Shown here: in pieces, positions 28,647 to 37,982 of the stretch
How the letters are laid out: every line of letters begins with the position of its first letter
Position numbering within the stretch: the stretch's first letter is position 1
Source: an uncultured Alphaproteobacteria bacterium
Lineage (GTDB): Bacteria > Pseudomonadota > Alphaproteobacteria > Rhodobacterales > Rhodobacteraceae
Direction: 5' to 3'
DNA length: 64,000 nt
Assembly: GCA_902573735.1 (NCBI GenBank)
Contig: CACGLH010000003.1
Span: forward strand, 1-64,000
Program-made: the position numbers and the translations under genes
The notes under the pieces: generated by a model
Database searches by the model: none
Seen by the model: only the letters and a program-made list of their open reading frames with translations
What the model was told of the DNA's origin: nothing

Positions 28647-29099
28647 ATGACAATAACTGAACATACAGCTAATCTTGAAGAAATAAAAAGATTAATACCA
28701 CACAGGTATCCATTTTTACTAATTGATAAAGTAGAAAATATTAAAATTGGAAAATCTGCATTGGGTATAAAAAATGTTACTGTGAATGAACCCTATTTCC
28801 AAGGACATTTTCCTTCAAAACCTATTATGCCAGGAGTTCTTATTGTAGAGGCTATGGCACAAACAGCAGCAATTTTAGTTTCAAAAACAATAAAAATTGT
28901 TGATCATGACTTTTTAGTATATTTCATGACAATAAATAATGCAAAATTTAGAAAATTAGTTCAACCAGGAGATGTTTTACAACTCAAGGTTTTAGTTGAA
29001 AGAAATCGGGGAAATACTTGGAAATTTTCTGGGAATGCTTTTGTAGAAGAAAATCTAGTCACAGAAGCAAATTTTACTGCTATGATGATTGAAAATTAA
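28647..29099 (+). CDS. fabZ: 3-hydroxyacyl-ACP dehydratase FabZ
   Basis: Dehydrates beta-hydroxyacyl-ACP in fatty acid elongation. 150 residues. The catalytic histidine is in IPHRYPFLLIDKV and the glutamate in GVLIVEAMAQTAA; GHFPSKPIMPG is also conserved. It shares the hydroxymyristoyl-ACP pool with lpxA, the gene after it. A purine-rich AAAAGAG lies before the ATG. Confidence 0.97.
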   Translation: MTITEHTANLEEIKRLIPHRYPFLLIDKVENIKIGKSALGIKNVTVNEPYFQGHFPSKPIMPGVLIVEAMAQTAAILVSKTIKIVDHDFLVYFMTINNAKFRKLVQPGDVLQLKVLVERNRGNTWKFSGNAFVEENLVTEANFTAMMIEN

Positions 29100-29114
29100 A
29101 TAATTTGTATATAA

Positions 29115-29909
29115 ATGCCAATTCATAATTCAAGTATAATTCATTCAAATTCTTTAATTGAGGAAAATGCAATTATAGGAAAAAATTGTAAGGTAGGTCC
29201 TTATTGTTATGTTTCCTCAGACTGTGTTTTAGAAGATAACATTGAATTATTTAGTCATGTTTCAATAGTAGGTAAAACATTAATAGGAAAAAATACAAAA
29301 GTTTGGCCATTTGCTTCTATTGGGCATTATCCGCAAGATTTGAAATATAAAGGAGAAAATAATGAATTAATTATTGGTACTGACAATAAAATTAGAGAGA
29401 GTGTTTCGATAAATCCAGGTACTTTGGGTGGAGGAGGCATTACCAAAATTGGAAATAATTGCTTATTTATGCTGGGCAGTCATATAGGTCATGATTGCCA
29501 ATTAGGTAATGGAATTATTTTAGCAAATAACGCGGCATTAGCAGGTCATGTGTCTTTAGGGGATAATGTAACTATTGGAGGATTATCTGGAGTTCATCAG
29601 TTTGTTAGAATAGGTGAAGGGGCTTTTATTGGCGCTCTTTCCATGGTTGCAAAGGATGTTATTCCTTTCGGTATGGTTTATGGTGAAAGAGCAAAATTGA
29701 TGGGATTAAATTTAGTTGGGTTACGAAGGTCAGGTACAAATAATAAACAAATAAAAGAATTAAAATCAGTTTATGATAATATTTTTTTTAATCAAAAAAC
29801 ATTCAATAAAAAAATATCAAATATTAATGACATAAATAATCCATTAGTAAAAAAATTAATAAACTTTCTCAATGCTGAAAAAGATAGGGCAATTTTAAGC
29901 CCAAAGTGA
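29115..29909 (+). CDS. lpxA: UDP-N-acetylglucosamine acyltransferase LpxA
   Basis: First step of lipid A synthesis: adds a 3-hydroxyacyl chain to UDP-GlcNAc. 264 residues. The N-terminal two thirds are hexapeptide repeats of a left-handed beta-helix (for example IGKNCKVGPYC, LGDNVTIGGLSGVHQFVRIG), with the catalytic histidine in GHDCQLG/GSHIGHD. The C-terminal part is helical (GLNLVGLRRSG). It overlaps none of its neighbours and starts 15 nt after fabZ. Confidence 0.96.
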   Translation: MPIHNSSIIHSNSLIEENAIIGKNCKVGPYCYVSSDCVLEDNIELFSHVSIVGKTLIGKNTKVWPFASIGHYPQDLKYKGENNELIIGTDNKIRESVSINPGTLGGGGITKIGNNCLFMLGSHIGHDCQLGNGIILANNAALAGHVSLGDNVTIGGLSGVHQFVRIGEGAFIGALSMVAKDVIPFGMVYGERAKLMGLNLVGLRRSGTNNKQIKELKSVYDNIFFNQKTFNKKISNINDINNPLVKKLINFLNAEKDRAILSPK

Positions 29910-29912
29910 TTA

Positions 29913-30770
29913 ATGATTAAAAATATAGACAAATTTAAAGAAACAAAAAATAGAATAGCAGTAATCTCGGGTGAAGGAAATCTTCCTAATCAAATAATAA
30001 AAGAATTAATACTTAATAATATTCATCCTATTGCTTTTTTTCCTAAAAATTTTAATTTATCTCTTCCCATTAATGTAAAAAAAATAGCTTTTGATTTATA
30101 TAACCTTGAAAATTTGATTTATGAATTAAAAAGTAGAGCTGTTAAATACCTCATTTTTGCGGGTAAAATTACCAGATATAATGATTTTGAAACTTCCAAT
30201 AATTTGAAAAATATTGATCTTATGACAGATTATAAAATTGATTTACAAAATACTGATGATAAATTATTGAGAAGTGTTGGTGATTTTTTTGAAAAACAAG
30301 GTTTTGAGATTTTATCAGTACAAAATATATTGCCTAATTTTTTTTTGGAAAAAGGTGTTCCGTCAAAAAGAAAACCTTCTATACAGGACAGAAAAGATAT
30401 AGAAAAGGCAATTAACATCCATAATCTTATGTCAGAAGCTGATATAGGGCAATCTATAGTTGTGGTGAATGGATTATGTATAGGATTAGAGACCCTTCCA
30501 GGAACTGATGCCATGATTGAATTTGTTAAAAATTTTAAGAGAAAAAATAATATTCTTAAAAAACTGTCAGGTGGAATTTTATTTAAATGTTTAAAAAAAA
30601 ATCAAGATGTGCGTTTTGATTTCCCTGTGATTGGTGAAAATACTTTATTAAATATAAAAAAAGCAGAACTTAATGGTTTAGCTCTTGTTGAAAATAAATT
30701 AATTACTTTGAATAAAGATAAATTAATCAAAATTGCAAATAAATTAGATCTTTTTATTTCAATTGATTAA
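29913..30770 (+). CDS. lpxI: UDP-2,3-diacylglucosamine hydrolase LpxI
   Basis: Alphaproteobacterial hydrolase that makes lipid X (LpxI replaces LpxH in these organisms). 285 residues of the DUF1009 family: N-terminal GEGNLPNQIIKE, the linker, and the C-terminal domain with GDFFEKQGFEIL, AEADIGQSIVV-like motif (SEADIGQSIVVVNG) and the acidic ETLPGTDAM. The position between lpxA and lpxB is the standard one. Confidence 0.95.
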   Translation: MIKNIDKFKETKNRIAVISGEGNLPNQIIKELILNNIHPIAFFPKNFNLSLPINVKKIAFDLYNLENLIYELKSRAVKYLIFAGKITRYNDFETSNNLKNIDLMTDYKIDLQNTDDKLLRSVGDFFEKQGFEILSVQNILPNFFLEKGVPSKRKPSIQDRKDIEKAINIHNLMSEADIGQSIVVVNGLCIGLETLPGTDAMIEFVKNFKRKNNILKKLSGGILFKCLKKNQDVRFDFPVIGENTLLNIKKAELNGLALVENKLITLNKDKLIKIANKLDLFISID

Positions 30771-30788
30771 TAACTTATTGGATTGATT

Positions 30789-32006
30789 ATGTATAAAATT
30801 TTAATAATTGCCGGGGAACCATCTGGTGATAATTTAGGATCAAAATTAATAAAAGAAATGAAAATTCAGTTTGAAGAAAAGTTTCATTCAAATAATTCCA
30901 AAAAACAAGAATTACTTTTTCAAGGAATTGGTGGTCTTAAGATGCAAAATGAAGGATTTGTATGTCTTTATAAAATTGAAGAATTATCAATAATGGGTTT
31001 TTTTGATGTTTTTAAAAGAATTCGAAAAATTTATTCTATTATTTTTGCTTTAAGTAATTACACCAAAGTATGGAAACCAGATTTAATTATTACTATAGAT
31101 AGTCCTGATTTCTGTTTCAGGTTAGTAAATAAAATAAGAAAAATAGACAAATTTGTTCCAATTATTCATTATGTTGCTCCATCAGTTTGGGCTTGGAGAC
31201 CTAAGAGAGCAAAACAAATGTCATTATTGTATGACAAAGTTTTAGCTCTATTTCCCTTTGAAAAACCATATTTTGAAAAATATGGTTTAAGTTGCGATTT
31301 TGTAGGACACCCAATCTCTAAAGCAAGTATACCTTTGGATAGTGAAAGAGAAAATTTTTTTAAAACTATGGAGATTGATGATTCCAATGAAATTATAACA
31401 ATTTTACCAGGCTCAAGAAAATCAGAAATAAAATCCTTACTTCCAATTTATTCAAAATTAATAAATAACTTATGTATACAGTTTAATAATATTAGTTTTG
31501 TAATTCCCATTCCCGAAAATGTAAGTCACTATATGAGACCAAAATTAAATTATAACAAATCAAGGGTTAAAATATTATCAGAATCTAAGATTGGTGTTGA
31601 TAAGTTTGATTCTTTAAAATTTTCTCTTTTTAAATTCTCAACTTTGGCAATTAATACTTCTGGGTCAGTTTCATTAGAGCTTGCTAAAACTGGGACTCCG
31701 ATGGTTTCAATTTATAAATGTGGTTGGTTGTTTGAAAAAATAATCAAATCATTTGTAAAGCTTAAATCAGCAAATCTAATCAATATCATTCTAAAAAAAC
31801 AGGTTATTCCAGAATTTTTATTTGAAAAATGTAAAGTATTAGCAATTGAGAGTTCAGTGAAAGATCTTTTATCAAATCCGTTGTTGCAAAAAGAGCAAAA
31901 AGAAGCCTTTAACAAAGTAATTAAACTTATTTCAACCGATGAGTATAAACAAAGTGAAAAAGCTGCAAAAATTTCATTACAATATTTAAAGGAAGGAATT
32001 TTATAA
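30789..32006 (+). CDS. lpxB: Lipid-A-disaccharide synthase
   Basis: GT19 glycosyltransferase that joins UDP-2,3-diacylglucosamine and lipid X into the lipid A disaccharide at the inner membrane. About 405 residues from ATG 30789; a TTG six bases upstream is an alternative. Typical segments are AGEPSGDNLGSKL, GIGGLKMQ, YVAPSVWAWRPKRAK, FVGHPI, LLPGSRKSEI and SGSVSLELAKTGTPMVSIYK. It converges with gltA; the stops are 8 nt apart. Confidence 0.96.
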   Translation: MYKILIIAGEPSGDNLGSKLIKEMKIQFEEKFHSNNSKKQELLFQGIGGLKMQNEGFVCLYKIEELSIMGFFDVFKRIRKIYSIIFALSNYTKVWKPDLIITIDSPDFCFRLVNKIRKIDKFVPIIHYVAPSVWAWRPKRAKQMSLLYDKVLALFPFEKPYFEKYGLSCDFVGHPISKASIPLDSERENFFKTMEIDDSNEIITILPGSRKSEIKSLLPIYSKLINNLCIQFNNISFVIPIPENVSHYMRPKLNYNKSRVKILSESKIGVDKFDSLKFSLFKFSTLAINTSGSVSLELAKTGTPMVSIYKCGWLFEKIIKSFVKLKSANLINIILKKQVIPEFLFEKCKVLAIESSVKDLLSNPLLQKEQKEAFNKVIKLISTDEYKQSEKAAKISLQYLKEGIL

Positions 32007-32014
32007 ACTTTTAA

Positions 32015-33313
32015 TTAGCGGTCTTTTATTAATACAAATGGTCTTTCAAGATCGCCTGTATAAAGTTGTCTAGGCCTTCCTATTTTTTTGTTAGGATCAG
32101 AATGCATTTCTATCCAATGAGAAATCCAGCCTACCGTTCTTGCAAGAGCAAATATTGGTGTAAACATTGATGTAGGAAATCCCATAGCTTCTAAAATAAT
32201 TCCAGAATAAAAATCTACATTAGGGTACAATTTTTTTTCTATGAAATACTCATCTTCTAATGCAATTTTTTCTAGTTCTTTTGCAACTTGAAGAGTTCTA
32301 TTATTACTTATTCCAAGAAGTTCTAGCACTTCATCTGCACTTTCTTTCATAACTTTGGCTCTGGGATCAAAATTTTTATAAACTCTATGGCCAAATCCCA
32401 TTAACCTAAATGGATCATTTTTGTCTTTTGCTCTTTTTATAAAATCTGGAATTCGATCAACTGATCCAATTTCTTTTAACATATCAAGACAAGCTTCATT
32501 TGCTCCACCATGTGCAGGCCCCCATAAGCATGCAATTCCTGCAGCAATACAGGCAAAAGGATTTGCTCCAGATGAACCAGCAAGACGAACAGTAGAAGTT
32601 GACGCATTTTGTTCATGGTCAGCATGTAATATAAAAATTCGATCCATTGCTTTATTTAAAATTGGGTTTGATTTATATTGTTCTGCTGGAACTGAAAAAC
32701 ACATATATAAAAAGTTTTCAGCATAATCTAAGGAATTATTCGGATATACAAAAGGTTGTCCCATAGAATATTTATAAGCATAAGCAACAATAGTAGGTAG
32801 CTTTGCAATCATTCTTATAGAAGCGACTTCTCTTTGCCAAGCATCGTTAACATCTAAGCTGTCATGATAAAATGAAGACATTGCCCCTTGAACACCACAA
32901 ATTATGGCCATTGGATGAGCATCTCTTCTAAACCCTCTAAAAAAATAAATCATTTGTTCATGCAGCATGGTATGATTAGTTACTCTTTGAGTAAAATCAT
33001 CAAGTTGATTTTTTTGAGGAAGGTTTCCATAAAGAAGTAAAAAACATACTTCGAGAAATGTTGATTTAACAGCTAATTCACCTATATCAAAACCTCTATA
33101 AAGTAGCTTTCCTTTATCACCATCTATGAATGTAATAGAGCTTTCACAAGAAGCTGTTGAAGTAAATCCTGGATCAAAAGTAAAAAGATTACTTATCGTA
33201 TATAAAGATCTTATATCTACTACGTCTGGACCAGTAGATCCTGTTATCACCGGCAAATCAAATTTTTTATTGTTTATATCTAGTAAGACTTTATTTCTAT
33301 TTCTATTTTCCAT
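32015..33313 (-). CDS. gltA: Citrate synthase
   Basis: Condenses acetyl-CoA and oxaloacetate to citrate, the entry to the TCA cycle. 432 residues from ATG 33313, which has GGAAAGG about 6 nt upstream; the TTG 21 nt earlier is less likely. Conserved type II segments: [15 protein letters not shown] with the active-site histidine region, [15 protein letters not shown], and the histidine in [10 protein letters not shown]. It follows gltX by 1 nt, and gltX-gltA is common in the class. Confidence 0.96.
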   Translation of the reverse strand: MENRNRNKVLLDINNKKFDLPVITGSTGPDVVDIRSLYTISNLFTFDPGFTSTASCESSITFIDGDKGKLLYRGFDIGELAVKSTFLEVCFLLLYGNLPQKNQLDDFTQRVTNHTMLHEQMIYFFRGFRRDAHPMAIICGVQGAMSSFYHDSLDVNDAWQREVASIRMIAKLPTIVAYAYKYSMGQPFVYPNNSLDYAENFLYMCFSVPAEQYKSNPILNKAMDRIFILHADHEQNASTSTVRLAGSSGANPFACIAAGIACLWGPAHGGANEACLDMLKEIGSVDRIPDFIKRAKDKNDPFRLMGFGHRVYKNFDPRAKVMKESADEVLELLGISNNRTLQVAKELEKIALEDEYFIEKKLYPNVDFYSGIILEAMGFPTSMFTPIFALARTVGWISHWIEMHSDPNKKIGRPRQLYTGDLERPFVLIKDR

Positions 33314-33314
33314 A

Positions 33315-34724
33315 CTACCTTTCCAAAATAGCAAACCTTCGAACTACCTCTAATTTTCCTAAAACCAACATCATATCATATATTCCAGGTGAATTAGTTG
33401 TACCCACTATAGCGATTCTAATTAATTTGGCCACATCTTTAAAACCTATGTTCTTTTCAGAAGAAAAGGTTTTGATTGTTTCAATAATGTTTTCTTTTGA
33501 CCATTTGATATTTTTTAACTTATCTGCAAGGTTTTTAATTATTAATAAATTTTGATTATTTAAATGTTTTTTATTCTCTTTACTAATTTTTATGTTATCT
33601 CTTATTAATATAAATTCTGATTGTTGATAAAGTTCATTAAAATTTTTAGATCTAATTTTTAGAAATGGTAAAGCCACTTTTATTTTATTTTGCTGATCTT
33701 TTGTCAAGACAGGTAGACTACTGGATTTTATGAAATAATTAAAATCATTGATTATTTTTTCATCACATGTATGTCTTATAATTTTTCCACATATGTCATT
33801 CAATTTGATTGGGTCAAATCTTGCAGGGCTCTTCACAATTTTTTTTATCGCAAAATCTTTTATTATTTCATCAATACCTTTTAATTCATCATTGCCAGTG
33901 TTTATACCTAATTGACACAAATAACGGACTAAAGCAGAAGACTTAATGCCTTCAATGATATAGGAATTGACACCAACAGCACCATGCCTTTTTGATAATT
34001 TTTTCCCATCAAGACCATGTATAAGTGGTATATGTGAAAATCTTGGTATTTGCCAATCAAGTGCATTATATATAAGTTTTTGTCTAGCTGTATTTGTTAA
34101 ATGATCATCACCTCTTATTACGTCAGTTATTTTAAAATCATGATCATCAACAACTGCTGCAAGATTGTATGTTGCTGATCCGTCAGATCTTGACAAAACA
34201 AGATCATCTAAGTCTTTACAGTTCCAATTTATTTCTCCCTGAACTTCATCATGAATAGTAATTTTACCTATATCTGGGACTTTAAGTCTTACAACATATT
34301 GGTCATTTTTGTTTTTATTTACTTTTTCTCTCCAGGGTGAAATAAATTTTGTTGTTTTTCCAAGTTTTAATAGTTTTTTTTTATAATTATTGATTTCATT
34401 TTGTGTCGAATAACATTTATAAGCTAATTTATTTTCTAATAATTTTGAAATGACATCTTTATAGGTTTTATTTCTTTTTGATTGATAAATTACCTCATTA
34501 TCCCAGTTGATACCTAACCATTTAAGTCCTTCAAATATTGCAGATAATGCATCTTTATTTAAACGAGATTTATCAGTATCTTCTATTCTTAGTAGAAACT
34601 TACCTTTACATTTTTTGGCAAAAATCCAGTTAAACAGTGCTGTACGTGCTCCTCCAATATGAAGATAACCCGTTGGTGATGGTGCAAACCTAGTTATAAT
34701 ATCAGTTTTTTTAAATTTATTCAT
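33315..34724 (-). CDS. gltX: Glutamyl-tRNA synthetase
   Basis: Class I synthetase that charges tRNA-Glu (and often tRNA-Gln in this class, followed by GatCAB). 469 residues. HIGH motif in [27 protein letters not shown] as KLSKRHG. The C-terminal helical anticodon-binding part is present. It is directly followed by gltA and preceded by lexA. The gene comEC, often between lexA and gltX in related genomes, is absent here. Confidence 0.96.
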   Translation of the reverse strand: MNKFKKTDIITRFAPSPTGYLHIGGARTALFNWIFAKKCKGKFLLRIEDTDKSRLNKDALSAIFEGLKWLGINWDNEVIYQSKRNKTYKDVISKLLENKLAYKCYSTQNEINNYKKKLLKLGKTTKFISPWREKVNKNKNDQYVVRLKVPDIGKITIHDEVQGEINWNCKDLDDLVLSRSDGSATYNLAAVVDDHDFKITDVIRGDDHLTNTARQKLIYNALDWQIPRFSHIPLIHGLDGKKLSKRHGAVGVNSYIIEGIKSSALVRYLCQLGINTGNDELKGIDEIIKDFAIKKIVKSPARFDPIKLNDICGKIIRHTCDEKIINDFNYFIKSSSLPVLTKDQQNKIKVALPFLKIRSKNFNELYQQSEFILIRDNIKISKENKKHLNNQNLLIIKNLADKLKNIKWSKENIIETIKTFSSEKNIGFKDVAKLIRIAIVGTTNSPGIYDMMLVLGKLEVVRRFAILER

Positions 34725-34753
34725 TTTTTATAAACATAGACTATACAATTTTA

Positions 34754-35425
34754 TTAATTATATCTTCTAATTAAACCGGATAATATACCTTGAATTTTTA
34801 TATTTGACCCAGATTTATATACCTGTGATTTATAGTTTTTATTTTCTGCTTCAAGTACTACTTCTTTACCATTTTTTCTAAACCTTTTAAGTGTGGTTTC
34901 TGTCTCATCAATTAGAGCTACAACTAAATCTCCATCTTTTGCATCATTTTTTTGTTTTATGATTGCAATGTCTCCTTCATTTATTCCAATATCAATCATT
35001 GAATCACCAATTATATTAAGAGCAAAATAATTTCCTTCACCCATTAGATAATTTGGAACATTCAATTTTTCATTATCGTTATAAATAGCATCAATTGGTA
35101 AACCAGCTGCTATATTGCCAACAAGTGGTATATTTAAAGAATTTATATTATTTTCACTTTTCTTATTTAAATTAATTTGATTAAAATTATCTATTGATAA
35201 TTCACTTATTGATTTATAAGACTTCAAAATTTCAATTGATCTTGCCCTATGTGGCAATCTTCTTAAAAAACCTCTTTCTTCAAGAGCACTTATAAGTCGA
35301 TGTATTCCTGATTTGGATTTAAGATTTAATGCAGATTTCATTTCTTCGAATGAAGGAGGTATAGCTGAATGTGTTATTTTTTTTTCAAGAAAAATTAATA
35401 ATTCTAATTGTTTTTTTGTAAGCAT
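34754..35425 (-). CDS. lexA: SOS repressor LexA
   Basis: Represses DNA-damage genes until RecA filaments trigger self-cleavage. 223 residues. The N-terminal winged helix includes PPSFEEMKSALNLKSKSGIHRLISALEERGF. The cleavage site is Ala107-Gly108 in GNIAAGLP, with catalytic Ser142 (GDSMIDIG) and Lys180 (TTLKRF). Its own promoter contains a perfect SOS box (35446-35460), so it should be autoregulated. The mRNA may continue into gltX. Confidence 0.97.
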   Translation of the reverse strand: MLTKKQLELLIFLEKKITHSAIPPSFEEMKSALNLKSKSGIHRLISALEERGFLRRLPHRARSIEILKSYKSISELSIDNFNQINLNKKSENNINSLNIPLVGNIAAGLPIDAIYNDNEKLNVPNYLMGEGNYFALNIIGDSMIDIGINEGDIAIIKQKNDAKDGDLVVALIDETETTLKRFRKNGKEVVLEAENKNYKSQVYKSGSNIKIQGILSGLIRRYN

Positions 35426-35445
35426 AAAATTTCTTTCTAATTAAT

Positions 35446-35474
35446 GTTCTATAATTGTTCTTTTTTTATGTCAA
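35446..35474 (-). promoter_or_regulatory. lexA promoter with SOS box (LexA operator)
   Basis: The plus strand reads GTTC-TATAATT-GTTC (35446-35460), an exact match to the alphaproteobacterial LexA site GTTC-N7-GTTC, a direct repeat. On the minus strand a perfect -35 TTGACA (35474-35469) precedes a -10-like TATAGA (35453-35448) with a 15-nt spacer, so the operator covers the spacer and -10. It lies 20-35 nt upstream of the lexA start, in the moeA-lexA gap, and gives lexA its own promoter. Confidence 0.85.
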
Positions 35475-35488
35475 GAAATCTTAAATAA

Positions 35489-36712
35489 TTAAATCAATTT
35501 AATGATATCTACTTTATCTCCTTTTACTTTAGCAGGGTCAAATGGTGGTCTTATGACTAAACAATTTGATTCTTGTAACGTTTTTGTTAAAGAACTATCT
35601 TGTTCATTCTTTAACGAAACGATCTTTTTTTGATTTATATCAAATACATTTCCTCTCATAAAATGCATTCTTGAACCATTTGCTTGTATATCTGAATTTA
35701 AGTGTACAGATGACAATGAAAATTTTTTAGGTCTTAAATTAAATATTTCTTCAATTAATGGAATTACAAATAATTGTGTACATACATAAGAAGAAACAGG
35801 ATTTCCAGGTAATCCAATTATTGGTTTTTTATTTAAAATTCCAGCAAAAGTTGGTTTGCCAGGTCTGATATTTACTTTTTCAAAAATAAACTTTCCCCCC
35901 ATTTTTTTTATTGCATCTTTTACAAGGTCATAGTTTCCAACTGATGCTCCACCAATTGTTATAATTAAATCTGAATTTTTAAGGGCATTGATTAAATTTT
36001 TTGATATTGAGAGGATAGTATCCTCTGCAATGGGTAAAATTTCACATTTGCAGGAGTATTTTTTTAATAAACCACTAATTCCATAAGCATTAGACGCATA
36101 TATCTTATTTCTTTTAATTTTTTTCCCTGGCTCAAGTAATTCATTACCAATTGAAAGTATTGAAATTTTAAGTTTTTTATAAACTTCAAACTTTCCATAT
36201 CCCATAGAAGCAAAAAGTAATAAATCTCTTGGTGAAAGTATGGTGCAACCTTCGATAAAGTTTCCTTTTTTAAAATCAGTACCTTTTTTTCTAATAAAAG
36301 TATTTTCTGAATTATTACATTTTATAATTCTAATTTTATTTTCGCTTAATATTTTAACATTTTCTTGAATAATTACTTTATTTGTACCTTCAGGAATTAT
36401 ACCACCAGTAAATATTCTTACAGCTTGTCCTGTTGATACTTTTTTTTTGCTAGGAGAACCAGCAGATGATTCATCAATTACTTGAAGAATTTTTTCTCTA
36501 TGAGAATCTCTTTTTTTAATTGCATATCCATCCATAGATGAAATATCTGCAGGGGGGTTATCACATAAAGTAATCAATTTTTTCGATAAAATTCGTCCAA
36601 TAGATTTGCTTAAAGTTATTTTATCAGTTTTGACTATTATATATTTCTTTAGAGATAAAATTAAATTTATTGCTTCATCGAAGTTGATTAATTTTTGATT
36701 AATCCCTGACAA
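35489..36712 (-). CDS. moeA: Molybdopterin molybdenumtransferase MoeA
   Basis: Inserts molybdate into adenylylated molybdopterin, the last step of Moco synthesis. About 407 residues. Characteristic stretches are the early DNPPADISSMDGYA, GEQAVRIFTGG-type segment (TGQAVRIFTGGIIPEGTN), SIGNELLEPG, ITIGGASVGNYD and GLPGNPVSSYV. The start is uncertain: an in-frame TTG at 36712 has GGAAGG about 10 nt upstream and gives a normal N-terminus; ATG at 36733 and a farther start at 36757 are also in frame, all overlapping moaC. Confidence 0.93.
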   Translation of the reverse strand: MSGINQKLINFDEAINLILSLKKYIIVKTDKITLSKSIGRILSKKLITLCDNPPADISSMDGYAIKKRDSHREKILQVIDESSAGSPSKKKVSTGQAVRIFTGGIIPEGTNKVIIQENVKILSENKIRIIKCNNSENTFIRKKGTDFKKGNFIEGCTILSPRDLLLFASMGYGKFEVYKKLKISILSIGNELLEPGKKIKRNKIYASNAYGISGLLKKYSCKCEILPIAEDTILSISKNLINALKNSDLIITIGGASVGNYDLVKDAIKKMGGKFIFEKVNIRPGKPTFAGILNKKPIIGLPGNPVSSYVCTQLFVIPLIEEIFNLRPKKFSLSSVHLNSDIQANGSRMHFMRGNVFDINQKKIVSLKNEQDSSLTKTLQESNCLVIRPPFDPAKVKGDKVDIIKLI

Positions 36713-37190
36713 ATTTACCAGACCTTCCACCATCTTTATAATCAAGCCAAATATCACTAATCTTTATTTTTTTATCAACAGCTTTTAACATATCATATAT
36801 AGTTAATCCTGCTATCGTAGTAGCTACAAGAGCTTCCATTTCAACTCCTGTTTTATCAGATGCAATTGACGTTGACTTTATCACTATGCAATTTTCTTTA
36901 TCATAAAAATTATAACTAATATCAACTTTTTCTAAATTTAATTGATGACATAGTGGAATTAATTCCGAAGTTTTTTTTGAAGCCATTATACCTGCTACCC
37001 TTGCAGTATTTAATATATCGCCCTTTTTTGATTTATTTTTTTTTAGCAACTTATAGGATGTATTATTTAGAAAAACCTTTGAACTAGCTATCGCTTTCCT
37101 TTTAGTAATATCTTTTCCATTAACATCCACCATCGATGCTTTTTCGTATTCATCTATATGACTAAGTGTGGCTTCTTTTTTTTTGATCAT
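36699..37190 (-). CDS. moaC: Cyclic pyranopterin monophosphate synthase MoaC
   Basis: Second step of Moco synthesis, after MoaA (which is not in this window). 163 residues. Conserved stretches are HIDEYEKASMVDVNGKDITKRKAIASS, GIMASKKTSELIPLCHQLNLEKV, and GVEMEALVATTIAGLTIYDMLKA with the catalytic lysine region. It begins immediately after the trpC stop and its end overlaps moeA, so it shares the trp/moa transcript. Confidence 0.96.
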   Translation of the reverse strand: MIKKKEATLSHIDEYEKASMVDVNGKDITKRKAIASSKVFLNNTSYKLLKKNKSKKGDILNTARVAGIMASKKTSELIPLCHQLNLEKVDISYNFYDKENCIVIKSTSIASDKTGVEMEALVATTIAGLTIYDMLKAVDKKIKISDIWLDYKDGGRSGKFVRD

Positions 37191-37982
37191 TTATTTAACT
37201 AATAGTTTTGAAAATTCATTTTCTATATTTTTAGATTTCATAAAATTTTCTCCAATGAGGAAAGAATTAACACCACAGCCCATTATTAATTCAATATCTT
37301 GTCTAGTAAAAATACCACTTTCAGAAATAACCTTGTGGTCGTTTGGAATTTGTTTTGCAAGATTTAAAGTTGTACCCAAATCAGTTTGGAAGGAATTCAA
37401 ATCCCTATTGTTAATTCCAATTAATTTTGAATTCATACACAATGCTCTATCTAATTCTTCTTGATTATGAATTTCTAAAATTACATCCATGCCTAGTTCT
37501 AAGGCTTTACTTTCTATAAAAGAGGCCTCTTTATTAGTTAATGCTGCCATTATTATCAAAATACAATCTGATCCTATAGATCTACTTTCATAAACTTGAA
37601 TTTCATCAAAAATAAATTCTTTTCTTAATATTGGAATATTTGAATTTTCTCTTACAGCTATTAAATCTTCGTTTTTCCCTTGAAAGCTAGGTTCATCAGT
37701 AAGAATAGATATACATGAAGCTCCACACTTTTCATAAGATTGAGCAATATCTACAGGAGCAAAATCTTTTCGGAATATACCTTTTGAAGGTGATGCTTTT
37801 TTTATTTCAGCGATGATATTTATGTTTGGTAGATTAGTAGTATTAAGCTTATTAAAGAACCCAATAGGTGGTGTTGTATTAAAAGCTTTTTTTTCAAAAG
37901 AAGCTATCCCAACATGGTCCTTTAAAGTTTGGATTTCTTTAATTTTATATTTTTTAATTTTTTGTAATATTGACGGTTTCAT
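37191..37982 (-). CDS. trpC: Indole-3-glycerol phosphate synthase
   Basis: Converts carboxyphenylaminodeoxyribulose phosphate to indoleglycerol phosphate in tryptophan synthesis. 263 residues of TIM-barrel sequence: IAEIKKASPSKG near 57, ILTDEPSFQG, PILRKEFIFDEIQVYES, GINNRDLNSFQTDL and SESGI at the end. It overlaps trpD by 1 nt and is followed immediately by moaC. trpF, trpB and trpA are not in the window. Confidence 0.97.
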   Translation of the reverse strand: MKPSILQKIKKYKIKEIQTLKDHVGIASFEKKAFNTTPPIGFFNKLNTTNLPNINIIAEIKKASPSKGIFRKDFAPVDIAQSYEKCGASCISILTDEPSFQGKNEDLIAVRENSNIPILRKEFIFDEIQVYESRSIGSDCILIIMAALTNKEASFIESKALELGMDVILEIHNQEELDRALCMNSKLIGINNRDLNSFQTDLGTTLNLAKQIPNDHKVISESGIFTRQDIELIMGCGVNSFLIGENFMKSKNIENEFSKLLVK

